Origin: Myxococcus xanthus
Lineage (GTDB): Bacteria > Myxococcota > Myxococcia > Myxococcales > Myxococcaceae
Length of the DNA stretch: 64,000 nucleotides
NCBI RefSeq assembly: GCF_900106535.1
Contig: NZ_FNOH01000001.1
Coordinates: 124,001-188,000 of the forward strand
Reading direction: 5' to 3'
The notes beneath the pieces were generated by a model. That model did no database searches. It was not told the DNA's origin and worked only from the letters and a program-made list of their open reading frames with translations. Positions 9,801-16,920 of this stretch are shown piece after piece. The stretch's first letter is position 1. Every line of letters begins with the position of its first letter. Both the position numbers and the translations under genes were made by a program.

Positions 9801-11050
9801 GGCTCGCAGAGGTGCAGCGCCGCGTCGACACCGGATGTGCCAAACACCTGCTTCGGAGTGAATCCCTTGGGACATGACGCGGTGGCCGTCACGGGGTTCG
9901 GCACCTGGCTGCCCTCGACGTGACCCCACATGCCGCCAAACGGGAGCGTCGGGCCCGTTCCGGGGACATGGGGCCGGTAGCAGGCGTGGAGGTTGTGATC
10001 TTGCCCCATCGTCCCGAGGACCGTCTGGGCCGTGAACCCCGCCGGACAGTTTTGCGCATTCGTATACGGATTTTTCACGGCGGTGTCGTTGACGAAGCCC
10101 CACAGTCCGCCGAAGTCGAGCTCCGGCTCGGTGCCGTCCCAATTGGGGCGGGCGCAGAGGTGGAGCGGTTGGTCGACGGCGCCCGTGCCCAGCACTTGCG
10201 TCCGCGAATATCCGTCCGGACAGTTCTCCGTGTCCGTCACGGGGTTCAGGACAGGCTCACCGCCGTTGCGTGTGCCGATGAATCCGCCGAAGTCCCAATG
10301 GGACGCTCGGGCCATGCAGAAATAGAGTGGGTAGTCGACGTTGTGGGTGCCGAGCACCTGCGTCTGCTCAAAGCCCTCCGGGCATGACGCCGCACCGGTC
10401 GCGGGGTTCTGCGTGGCCGCGGCGTTGACAAACCCATGTGCGCCGCCGAAGCGGTACCCTGAGAGCACTCCCGGGACATGCGGCCGGTAACACAGATGCA
10501 GCCCGTAATCCTGGTTGTACGTGCCGAGCAGTTGCTGCGCTGTATAGCCATCCGGACACCGGGTCGCCTGGGTGATGGGGTTGACGGCCGGTTGCGCGTT
10601 GACATCCCCCCACATGCCGCCGAAGTCGTAGAGGGGCGGGCTTCCCTCTTGTGAGGGCCGCTGACAGATGTGGACATCCCAGTCGCGCCCCCAGGTCCCA
10701 AGGACCTGCGTCTGGGTATAACCCTCCGGGCAGGAGGCGGCGCCGGTCGCCGGATTCGGTGAGAGCGTGCCGTTGTTGAGGCGGCCAAAGGCTCCGCCGA
10801 AATCCAGCCCTCGTGGCACCTCTAGCGCCGCCCAACTCTGGCTCACGGCCTCGTCCGAGGTCGCTGGCTCGTCTGAGGTGGCTGGCTCGACAGCGCACGC
10901 GGCGAACAGCCCCAGGGTGGCCACCCAGCCCAGCGTCCACTGCCTGCGGGGATTGGCCGCGACACGTGTTTGTGACAGGGCGCGCGCGCTCGTGGGCGGA
11001 TGTATTGATGCTTGTGTTTCGTGAGGGATTCGCAGGTCGACTTCGCTCAT
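6872..11050 (-). CDS. Large exported protein: 18 Cys-containing repeats plus Vps62-like C-terminal domain
   Basis: 1392 residues. A long N-terminal region ends in LGWVATLGLFAAC, a lipobox, so this is probably a lipoprotein, though the 50 residues before the lipobox are unusually long. From about residue 80 to 1100 run 18 units of 53-59 residues. Each has the plan FGG-x-x-G ... N-P-x-T ... C-P-x-G-[YF] ... Q-V-L-G-T ... D-x-x-L-x-x-C, with one Cys in the middle and one at the end. The units fall into six types repeated in the same order three times (period 340 residues, 1020 bp). The last 300 residues contain KYWWFYGYQ and HHGDWEDVTV, followed by a conserved-looking His (SMHGKRY); this matches the Vps62 family, known mainly from fungi and plants. 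Function is unknown; an outer-surface adhesin or effector is a guess. A hairpin at 6832 ends the gene, and it runs opposite to the SMI1/ATPase remnants around it. Confidence 0.85.
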   Translation of the reverse strand: MSEVDLRIPHETQASIHPPTSARALSQTRVAANPRRQWTLGWVATLGLFAACAVEPATSDEPATSDEAVSQSWAALEVPRGLDFGGAFGRLNNGTLSPNPATGAASCPEGYTQTQVLGTWGRDWDVHICQRPSQEGSPPLYDFGGMWGDVNAQPAVNPITQATRCPDGYTAQQLLGTYNQDYGLHLCYRPHVPGVLSGYRFGGAHGFVNAAATQNPATGAASCPEGFEQTQVLGTHNVDYPLYFCMARASHWDFGGFIGTRNGGEPVLNPVTDTENCPDGYSRTQVLGTGAVDQPLHLCARPNWDGTEPELDFGGLWGFVNDTAVKNPYTNAQNCPAGFTAQTVLGTMGQDHNLHACYRPHVPGTGPTLPFGGMWGHVEGSQVPNPVTATASCPKGFTPKQVFGTSGVDAALHLCEPRSDVLDFGGAFGRLNNGTLSPNPATGAASCPDGYTQTQVLGTWGRDWDVHICQRPSREGSPPLYDFGGMWGYVNAQPVVNPITQAARCPAGYTAQQLLGTYNQDYGLHLCYRPHVPGRIPENRFGGIHGHVNQLPVANPATGTTACPPGAVETQVLGTQGVDHPVYYCMTRAPKWDFGGVFGYLNGGSPVSNPATGATSCPDGYVQTQVQGSSTMDAPLFLCSRPSWDNAEPALDFGGMWGIVNGSWVNNPYTNERSCPAGFAALKILGTAGQDSELHLCYRHHAPGTVPPYPFGGMWGHVNDAPASNPTTSTTSCPTGFIPRQILGTAHIDHPVYFCELPAKSLDFGGAFGFFNNGTLSPNPATGAASCPEGYTKTQAYGTHGRDWSVHFCHRPSLEGGAPLYDFGGMWGYVNNTLVRNPITNSANCPAGYADQRLLGTNRLDHELHVCYRPHAANTPEMARFGGMYGTVQAAPVPNPATATTECPSGFEKTQVLGTSNVDHPLYFCMAHAPGWDFGGFIGSINGGETVPNPVTGTATCPDGHVQTQVSGTDSVDWPLSVCTRPNWGDTEPALDFGGLWGYVNHNAVNNPYTNAQACPAGFQSQKVLGTHGQDYDLHACYRPHVPGQRSPYAFAGMWGHVNGVQAPNPTTSAVSCPRGFAPTQVSGAQGTDNPLYICEPLQSKFAPRLRFDGSARGYPMSAQVFYDAAVVNPQQGIIQNTDASTLGTGTIPTYYQLIECGQQVRIKYWWFYGYQSACDEYGRGTHHGDWEDVTVTLSEDKSTIAAVTFSMHGKRYTRLASRGGFQVEDGTHPVVYVGKNSHAAHYKQGGSGVGDNCLPWEEYRNNSTGTHLDSWLNLVSLDTDAEPWMVADRIGNFVWGYDGVSTHPTRSGPSCRMNAAHWSFTVPTWWHSQCKTGDRDDGTSCHSACRSGYTDMGLTCTNWSITSLHTYRQHIYGYDYTLPTSDRGLMIGEPH
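9451..9785 (-). repeat. Near-identical 335-bp block inside the repeat gene (copy 1)
   Basis: Matches 10471-10805 at an offset of exactly 1020 bp with only a handful of differences, while the other equivalent blocks differ more. This indicates a recent duplication or gene conversion between six-unit blocks one and two. Confidence 0.8.
10471..10805 (-). repeat. Near-identical 335-bp block inside the repeat gene (copy 2)
   Basis: Partner of 9451-9785. The two copies encode the end of repeat unit 3 or 9 linkers and units 1-2 or 7-8 of the protein, including the shared DWDVHICQRPS and YNQDYGLHLCYRPHVPG strings. Confidence 0.8.
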
Positions 11051-11195
11051 GTGCTTTCTTCGTCGCTCCAGTAGCGCGGTGTCAGTTCGTGATGGACTGA
11101 GTGTGGAATTGCTGCTCTATCGTTTTTATTCGACTTGGCTGGATTTTGGTGGCTTTTCGGTGTGGACATCCCGAGGTCGGAGCGGACTCAGTCAC

Positions 11196-11289
11196 TCGGT
11201 CTTTTCCAGAAAGGTGTTCGCGTGGGTGGGCGAGCGCCGGGCCCACCTGGGGTTCCCAGGGGATGTGTCACCGTGCGGCGCGAGTTGAC
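11196..11289 (+). pseudogene. C-terminal stub of a second SMI1/KNR4-like gene
   Basis: About 30 codons (SHSVFSRKVFAWVGERRAHL and onward to a TGA) that align with the end of the SMI1-like frame at 6474-6563. Upstream of it, 11051-11195, is AT-richer sequence with no similarity to the SMI1 gene; it probably carries the promoter of the minus-strand repeat gene starting at 11050. Confidence 0.65.
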
Positions 11290-11406
11290 GCTGAATCGCC
11301 CCGGGCGTCAGTCTCCCGACTGATGCTCAAGCTCCAGTGGCTCCAGGTTCACCAGTTCCGCTCCGTGAAGCCCGGGACGCGGTTGCTCTTCAGCCCGTCC
11401 CTCAAC
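11205..11406 (+). repeat. Right copy of 202-bp direct repeat flanking the Vps62-repeat gene
   Basis: Gapless partner of 6474-6675. Its first part (11205-11289) encodes SRKVFAWVGERRAHLGFPGD and a stop, the same tail as the SMI1-like gene on the left. The rest of that gene is absent here, so the SMI1 member was lost in this copy while the ATPase survived. Confidence 0.85.
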
Positions 11407-12564
11407 GTGCTGCTCGGAGAGAACGGCACCGGAAAGTCCACGCTGCTGGACCTCGCCGCCGCCGTGGTCAGCTCGGACTTCACGCCGCTGCGGCATGAGG
11501 CCTTCGACCTCGAATATGCACTGGCCGCGGACACCGGCCGCATCACCGTGCGCGTGCGCAACGTGCCCTCGGGCGCGGAAGGCACGAGCGGCCTGTCCAT
11601 GGACATCACCGTGGCCCCGCGCGACATGGCCTGGCCGCTGGTCATCCACCGCGAGGGCCAGCAGCTCCGCGTCTCTCGCGAGGACGACACCACCGACGTC
11701 GTGCATGAGCGCATTGCCCCCGAAGTCGGTGGCCGGCTCTGGCTCGTCTTGATGACGGGCGGCATCGCCTGGGTGGAGAAGACGGGCGAGGGCACCGCTT
11801 CCGTCGAGCCGATGCTCGCCATGGCGCGCGAGGTCTCCGCGCAGGCCGACCTCCACCGCTTCGACGAGGGGCTCGCCCACTTCGACCAGCTCTGGCGCGC
11901 CGAGCTGCGGCTCTCCCGTCGAACGGAGGGCGTGCTCGCCACGGGCACGGGCGTGGCCTCGGAGGACCTGCTCGACGGCCTGCGCAAGGTCGCCGCCGCG
12001 CAGTGGGGCGCCTCCCGCTACGTGCTGTCGTCGGAGAACGTCCCCTTCCTCCGTGACGCCGCCCGGCTCCTCGGCTTCGCGTCCGCGGAGGCGCTCCTGT
12101 CCCCGCTGGAGACCCAACCCCAGGGCAAATACGAAACGCTGTCCCTGGGAAACCTGGACCTCTGCTTCGTCACCGCCGCCGGCCAGCGCCTCTCCGCCCG
12201 TCAGCTCGGCTACGGACAGAAGCGCCTGGTGGCCTTCCTCCACTACCTGGCCCACGCCCGCGCCGTCGTCATCGCGGATGAGGTCGCGCACGCCTTCCAC
12301 CCCCGGCAGGTCCGCGCCATCCTCGAACAGCTCGAACCCCGGCAGGCCCTGCTCACCAGCCAGAGCCCGGAGCTGCTCGACAGCCTCACCTTCGACTCGC
12401 CCGAGCAGGTGCGCTCCACCTTCGTGCGCTGCCGCCGCGAGGAGGACACCGGCCGCCTTGTCTGGGAGAACCTGTCCCCTGAAGCCGCTGGGGACTTCTT
12501 CACCGCCTGGCGCGCCGAGCCCCGCCGCGTGGGCGAGCTGCTTCAAGCCAAGGGGCTCTGGTAG
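11323..12564 (+). CDS. AAA/ABC-type ATPase (SMC/RecF-like, stand-alone)
   Basis: 413 residues from the ATG at 11323. That start is preferred over an upstream in-frame extension because the protein-like sequence, and the similarity to the remnant at 6592, begin here. Walker A GENGTGKST is at residues 32-40 in the usual context (FSPSLNVLLGENGTGKSTLL). A C-terminal lobe carries an ABC-signature-like segment (LGYGQKRLV, about residue 295) and Walker B AVVIADEVAHAFHP (about 313), followed by a switch region TSQSPELLDSL. This is the architecture of the AAA_21/OLD-like ATPases often found in defence or toxin modules. The neighbouring SMI1-type remnants suggest a two-gene module in which an SMI1-like protein once preceded the ATPase. 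Target and partner cannot be inferred. It may now be an orphan. Confidence 0.85.
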   Translation: MLKLQWLQVHQFRSVKPGTRLLFSPSLNVLLGENGTGKSTLLDLAAAVVSSDFTPLRHEAFDLEYALAADTGRITVRVRNVPSGAEGTSGLSMDITVAPRDMAWPLVIHREGQQLRVSREDDTTDVVHERIAPEVGGRLWLVLMTGGIAWVEKTGEGTASVEPMLAMAREVSAQADLHRFDEGLAHFDQLWRAELRLSRRTEGVLATGTGVASEDLLDGLRKVAAAQWGASRYVLSSENVPFLRDAARLLGFASAEALLSPLETQPQGKYETLSLGNLDLCFVTAAGQRLSARQLGYGQKRLVAFLHYLAHARAVVIADEVAHAFHPRQVRAILEQLEPRQALLTSQSPELLDSLTFDSPEQVRSTFVRCRREEDTGRLVWENLSPEAAGDFFTAWRAEPRRVGELLQAKGLW

Positions 12565-12680
12565 CCAGTCGCGTGGGCCCCGCGGGCAGCGGGACGTCAT
12601 CCGGCCAACGGCTCCGCGAAGGGGGGACCCGTCCGTGCGTGTCGCTCGCCTATCCTCGCCAGCCGGGGAGGGTGCCGCGC

Positions 12681-13508
12681 ATGCCGATGCTGACCGTCAA
12701 CAGAACGGACCTGTACTACGAGGACTCGGGTGGAACGGGCGTGCCCGTCGTCTTCAGCCACGGCTTGCTGTGGAGCTGTCGCCTCTTCGATCCGCAGGTG
12801 GAAGCGCTGTGCGGACGTTACCGCTGCATCGCCTATGACCACCGGGGCCAGGGCCAGAGCGCCGTGCCTCCGGCGCGCGTCATCGACATGGAGACGGTGT
12901 ACCTGGATGCGGTGGCGCTCATCGAGCGGCTGGGCGTAGGGCCCTGTCACTTCGTGGGCCTGTCCATGGGCGGCTTCGTCGGCATGCGCATCGCCGCGCG
13001 GCGGCCGGACCTGCTGCGCTCGCTGGTGCTGATGGAGACGTCCGCCGACCGGGAGCCCCTTCACAACGTGCCGCGCTACACGCTGCTCAACCTCACCGCG
13101 CGCCTGGCGGGCCTGCGCCCGGTGGCGGACCCGGTGATGCGCATCATGTTTGGCCGCAGCTTCATGACCGACCCCAATCGGGCCGAGGAGCGCAGCCGCT
13201 GGCGCACGCGCCTCATGGAGAACCGCCGCGACATCTGGCGCGCCGTCAACGGCGTCATCGAACGGCGCGGCGTGGCCCACGAAATCCCACACATCCGCGT
13301 GCCCACGCTCGTCGTCGTCGGCGCCGAGGACACGGCCACCGTCCCTGCCAAGGCGCAGCGCCTGCACCGGCTCATCCCCGGCTCACGCCTGGTGACCCTG
13401 CCGCGCGGAGGGCACTCCTCCACCGTGGAGGAGCCCGCGCTCGTCAATGCCACCTTGGGAACATTCCTGGACGCGCAATTAGAGACGCGGACCTCCAGGG
13501 CGGTGTGA
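12681..13508 (+). CDS. Alpha/beta-hydrolase fold enzyme
   Basis: 275 residues starting at MPMLTVNRTDLYYEDSG (ATG 12681); the frame is open further upstream, but the family begins here. Family features: oxyanion-side HG motif (FSHGLLWSC), nucleophile elbow GLSMGG with Ser near residue 95, an acid residue in VVVGAEDTA (about 217) and catalytic His in PRGGHSSTVE (about 244). It is cytoplasmic with no signal peptide. The cap region is short, as in 3-oxoadipate enol-lactonase-like and haloperoxidase-like hydrolases, but the substrate is not predictable. It is followed convergently by the hydroxylase gene with only 33 nt between the stops. Confidence 0.93.
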   Translation: MPMLTVNRTDLYYEDSGGTGVPVVFSHGLLWSCRLFDPQVEALCGRYRCIAYDHRGQGQSAVPPARVIDMETVYLDAVALIERLGVGPCHFVGLSMGGFVGMRIAARRPDLLRSLVLMETSADREPLHNVPRYTLLNLTARLAGLRPVADPVMRIMFGRSFMTDPNRAEERSRWRTRLMENRRDIWRAVNGVIERRGVAHEIPHIRVPTLVVVGAEDTATVPAKAQRLHRLIPGSRLVTLPRGGHSSTVEEPALVNATLGTFLDAQLETRTSRAV

Positions 13509-13541
13509 CGGATTGCCGCGAGCGGGAACGCGAATCCCAGC

Positions 13542-14339
13542 TCAGCGTGGCGTATTCCTGCTGTCAGTTGCCCGCGTCACGGGCGAGAGGAGCTGGGCCC
13601 AGAAGCGCCGGGGAAACGGCTCCACGAGCCCGAGCGGATACTGCTCGGGCCCGGTGGGACGGTAGTAGGTGCCGAAGAGCCAATCCGTCCACGGCGCGAG
13701 GTTGCCGAAGTTGTGCCGTGTGTGCCGTTCGCGCGCGTGGTGCCAGTGGTGGAGTTCGGGCGCGCCGAAGAGGAAGCCCAGCGGCCCCAGCGGTAGCCGG
13801 ACGTTGGAGTGGATGAAGATGGCCCACACCCCGCGGAAGGCGATGAGCATCGCCAGCGTCCCGAGCGGAAAGCCCATCATCATCGCGGGGAGGTTCACCA
13901 CCAACTGCGTGAGCAGTCCGTCCACGGGGTGCTCGCGGTGCGCGGCGAGCCAGTCGAGGTGCTCAGCGGAGTGATGGACGGCGTGGAAGCGCCAGAGGAA
14001 GTCCACCTGGTGTGACAGTCGGTGGAAGCCGTAGACGAGCAGGTCGCAGAGCACCACCGCTTCGAGTGCCTGAAGCCACCAGGGCTGGCGTGCCACGGCG
14101 GCCTGGAGCCCCGATAGTAGGTCCAGGTGCAAGAGCGCCTGCACGTGGCTCAGCATCAGCAGCGCCAGCGGCGCGAGCACCAGGTACTGCGCCACGAAGT
14201 AGGCGAGGTCGGTGCGGAACGCAGGCCGCAGCAGGGGCTGGCCCGGCCGCGCGGCCCAGGCCTTCTCCAAGGGCCAGAAGACACACGCGAGCACCCCGAA
14301 GGAAATCGCGGCCCCCCCGCCTAGGACCTCCAGGCTCAT
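13542..14339 (-). CDS. Sterol desaturase / fatty-acid hydroxylase family membrane protein
   Basis: 265 residues from the ATG at 14339 (a GTG lies one codon earlier). Di-iron membrane oxygenase family: the histidine boxes HRLSH, HAVHHS and HHWHH are all present in the right order, between four to five hydrophobic helices. Members hydroxylate or desaturate sterols, fatty acids or carotenoids. The start codon overlaps the stop of the small upstream membrane gene (TGATG), so the two are translationally coupled. Which lipid is modified is unknown; no sterol- or carotenoid-pathway gene is adjacent. Confidence 0.93.
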   Translation of the reverse strand: MSLEVLGGGAAISFGVLACVFWPLEKAWAARPGQPLLRPAFRTDLAYFVAQYLVLAPLALLMLSHVQALLHLDLLSGLQAAVARQPWWLQALEAVVLCDLLVYGFHRLSHQVDFLWRFHAVHHSAEHLDWLAAHREHPVDGLLTQLVVNLPAMMMGFPLGTLAMLIAFRGVWAIFIHSNVRLPLGPLGFLFGAPELHHWHHARERHTRHNFGNLAPWTDWLFGTYYRPTGPEQYPLGLVEPFPRRFWAQLLSPVTRATDSRNTPR

Positions 14340-14530
14340 CACGGCGTGGCCGGGGGCGCCGCGTCACCGTCATCGTGGGCGTGCAGGCCGCCCTCCGGCA
14401 TGCCGAACAGCGGGCGGATCTTGGTCCCACCGAAGAAGGTTCCAGCCGCCGTCAGCACCACGAAAACCAGCAGGAGGACCGCGAGGACCACCGTCACCGT
14501 ACGAAGAACCTTGCTGCCTTGTGAGTGCAT
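14339..14530 (-). CDS. Small single-span membrane protein coupled to the hydroxylase
   Basis: 63 residues starting MHSQGSKVLRTVTVV. One transmembrane helix (about residues 9-33, VLRTVTVVLAVLLLVFVVL) is followed by a short soluble tail with GLHAHDDGDAAPP. The open frame extends 21 codons further up, but that part is Arg-rich and not protein-like. Its stop overlaps the hydroxylase start, so it is made with that enzyme. It could be a membrane anchor or accessory; no family is recognised. Confidence 0.65.
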   Translation of the reverse strand: MHSQGSKVLRTVTVVLAVLLLVFVVLTAAGTFFGGTKIRPLFGMPEGGLHAHDDGDAAPPATP

Positions 14531-14685
14531 GGACACGCGTACTCCCGTTGTCCGGGAGGCTACACCACGCGTGCCATTCGAACGCAAACGCACGACATCT
14601 CAGCGACTGGGAAGAGAGTCCGGACAGTCACTCCACATCCCGACCGCATCCGCCAAGCCACCCAGCGTGTGCTGTAGGCGGGACG

Positions 14686-16920
14686 TCAATACACGTAGGG
14701 CGTGCGCTTCGCCCAGCTCGTCTTGCCGTAGTGCTTGTGGAGATAGCGGAACGCATCCCGTGCCTCGCGCGTGGCCTGTCCGCAGCCGCGCTTGCTGGCG
14801 CGGACCGCGCGGAACAGGGCGATGGGCGAGCGCGGGTCCTCCGGGTGGGCCTGGGCCCAGGCCATGGCGACGCGGGCGAAGTAGGGCACCGAGTTGCCCG
14901 CGTCCTGGAGGGCCTTCCACTCCCGCGCCGCGTCCGGTGCGTCGGGCGTGTCCTCGAAGTGTACGGAGGGCACGCTCGCGTCTGGCTTCGGGCCGCACCA
15001 CCAGTTGCGCTGGTAGGAGATGTCCATGGTGAGGCTGAGGTTGGGATGCGTGTTCGCCAGCCGGTCCTCGCCCGGGTAGAGCCGCGCGGAGACGACGGGC
15101 AGTCCCATGAGGAGCAATTGAGCCTCGAATTGACGCTCTTCGGGCGTGGGCTTGCCGACGAGCGCCAGCAGCTCCGCCTTCGCCTTGGGCTCCGTCTCCG
15201 CCAGGCGCTTCGCCACGGCCTGAATCGTCGCGTCGTCACCCGCGACGGTGGCGCGCGCGAAGGCGGTCCACATGAGCTGCCGCCGAAGGGCGGGAGGCAG
15301 GATGTCCCCCGCCGCCAGCTCACCCATGCGCTTCGCCGTCAGCCGGGGTTCCAGCATGGCCACGGCACGCGGGCTGAAGAACCGGGGCCGTTCGGCCAGC
15401 GGCGTGGTGTAGGGCTCGGAGTAGCTGCTGGTCATTTCATAGTCGGCGATGATGTTGAAGGCTTCCCGCATGGCCTCGTCCAGGTCTCTGGCCACCGCGA
15501 GCCGCTCCTCGCGCAGCAGGTTGTCCGTGGAGGGAAGGTCCCGGGTCAGCTCGGCGGGCACCGTCGCGAGCCGCGCCCGCGCCGCCTCCACCTCGCCTCG
15601 GCCATGCAAGAGCCGCGCGGCATGGTACGCCACCATCAGGCCGGCGGGAGACGTGGGCGCGACCTTCGCGGAGGCGGCGAGCAGCTCCGGCACGCCCGGA
15701 GCGTCCGGCGTCGCTTTGCTCAGCGCGGCGACGAGCCACGGCAAGTGCGCCGTCTTCTTCCAGCGGGCCAGGGCTCCGTCGTATTGCGCGCGGCGCTCCG
15801 CATCGGGCGCCGCGCTGTAGGGCGTGTCCTTCATGGCGTTGAGCCACGCCTGGAGCGCCTCGGCGGGCGCGGGGAGGCCCTCGCAGGTGCTCGCTTCCCG
15901 CAACATCAGGTCGAGGTCGCCCAGCTCCGAGGCGAGGGCGGTGCCCGTCCCGGGTTCGAGCACGTGTGACAGCAGCTCACAGTGCCAGGTCTTGGGGCGC
16001 AGCCGGTAGCGCACCAGGCTCCGCAAGCCGCGCGCGGGCGCATGGACGCTCCGCAGCTCCGGGGATGCGAGCACGTCATCGAGCACCCGGTCCGCCTCGC
16101 TCAGCCGCGAGAGGAAGACGGCGTCTTCCCGCGACTCGAAGTGATACTCACCCTTCTTCTCCATCAGCGCCTGCCGGACATGGGTGCGCGCCACGAGGTA
16201 GGCGGCGAGCGCCCGGTAGGGCGATTCCTGCGACGCAGCGAGCTTCTGGAACGAAGACAGGGCGCCGGGATAGTCGTCGCAGTAGAAGCGCGAGGCCGCC
16301 TCCTGGTAGGCGCGCTCGTCCCGCCGGCGGGCCTGCTGCTGCGCGCTCACGCCTTCATCCAGCCGCGGGTCAGGCTCCGGCAGGATGGCGCACGGGCCGA
16401 AGACGGTGTCCTGGTTGCGCACCCACTCCTCCACCAGCGCGGGGTGCTTCTTCCACGCCTGGGCCAGGTCGATGGCGGTGTTCGCGGCGCGCTGGAACGC
16501 GTCACCCTGGATGCGGGGGACCTGTGCGTATTTCACCTGCCGGGAATGCTCGGGCGAGGCTTCCAGGAGCTGAGGCGCCACCTGCTTCCGTACCGCCAGC
16601 CAGCGCTGGAATCCAGGTGTCAGGGAGAGGTGCTCCGGCAACGCCTGGTGCATGAGCTCCCAGCGCGTCACCAGGGGCTGTTGCTCCTCGGGCGTGGTGG
16701 GAATGCCCATCATCGTCCGGTAGGCGAACGCGAGGTAGGCGGTGCGCATCGAGCCGTGCACCACGCCCAGCCGCCCGGCAGCGAAGGTGGAGAGCGGCCA
16801 GTCGGGATGGCTGCTGGTGACGAACACGGGCCCGGCGGAGTCGTAGGCACACGCCCGCGCTTCGGTGGGGGCGAGCAGGAACGCGAGGCCGCTGGTGACG
16901 GTGATGAGCAGCTTCTTCAT
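14686..16920 (-). CDS. Exported helical-repeat protein of unknown function
   Basis: 744 residues from the ATG at 16920, with a clear signal peptide (MKKLLITVTSGLAFLLAPTEARA). The body is almost wholly alpha-helical, with Ala/Leu-rich segments resembling TPR or HEAT-type helices (for example YPGALSSFQKLAASQESPY then RALAAYLVARTHVRQAL). A Trp/Cys patch and a conserved-looking C-terminal WAKRTPYVY close the protein. I do not recognise a named domain. The start overlaps the end of the DUF3142 lipoprotein gene by 4 nt (ATGA), so the two are coupled and may act together in the cell envelope. Confidence 0.88.
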   Translation of the reverse strand: MKKLLITVTSGLAFLLAPTEARACAYDSAGPVFVTSSHPDWPLSTFAAGRLGVVHGSMRTAYLAFAYRTMMGIPTTPEEQQPLVTRWELMHQALPEHLSLTPGFQRWLAVRKQVAPQLLEASPEHSRQVKYAQVPRIQGDAFQRAANTAIDLAQAWKKHPALVEEWVRNQDTVFGPCAILPEPDPRLDEGVSAQQQARRRDERAYQEAASRFYCDDYPGALSSFQKLAASQESPYRALAAYLVARTHVRQALMEKKGEYHFESREDAVFLSRLSEADRVLDDVLASPELRSVHAPARGLRSLVRYRLRPKTWHCELLSHVLEPGTGTALASELGDLDLMLREASTCEGLPAPAEALQAWLNAMKDTPYSAAPDAERRAQYDGALARWKKTAHLPWLVAALSKATPDAPGVPELLAASAKVAPTSPAGLMVAYHAARLLHGRGEVEAARARLATVPAELTRDLPSTDNLLREERLAVARDLDEAMREAFNIIADYEMTSSYSEPYTTPLAERPRFFSPRAVAMLEPRLTAKRMGELAAGDILPPALRRQLMWTAFARATVAGDDATIQAVAKRLAETEPKAKAELLALVGKPTPEERQFEAQLLLMGLPVVSARLYPGEDRLANTHPNLSLTMDISYQRNWWCGPKPDASVPSVHFEDTPDAPDAAREWKALQDAGNSVPYFARVAMAWAQAHPEDPRSPIALFRAVRASKRGCGQATREARDAFRYLHKHYGKTSWAKRTPYVY

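Noticed and set aside
6872..11050. Regular repeats that could be mistaken for a CRISPR array
   Set aside because: Units are about 170 bp long, diverge throughout, and keep one open frame; they encode protein repeats.
11101..11322. 74-residue N-terminal extension of the ATPase
   Set aside because: Not similar to any family and crosses the SMI1 stub in another frame; the duplicated remnant shows that the gene begins at the MLKLQW start.
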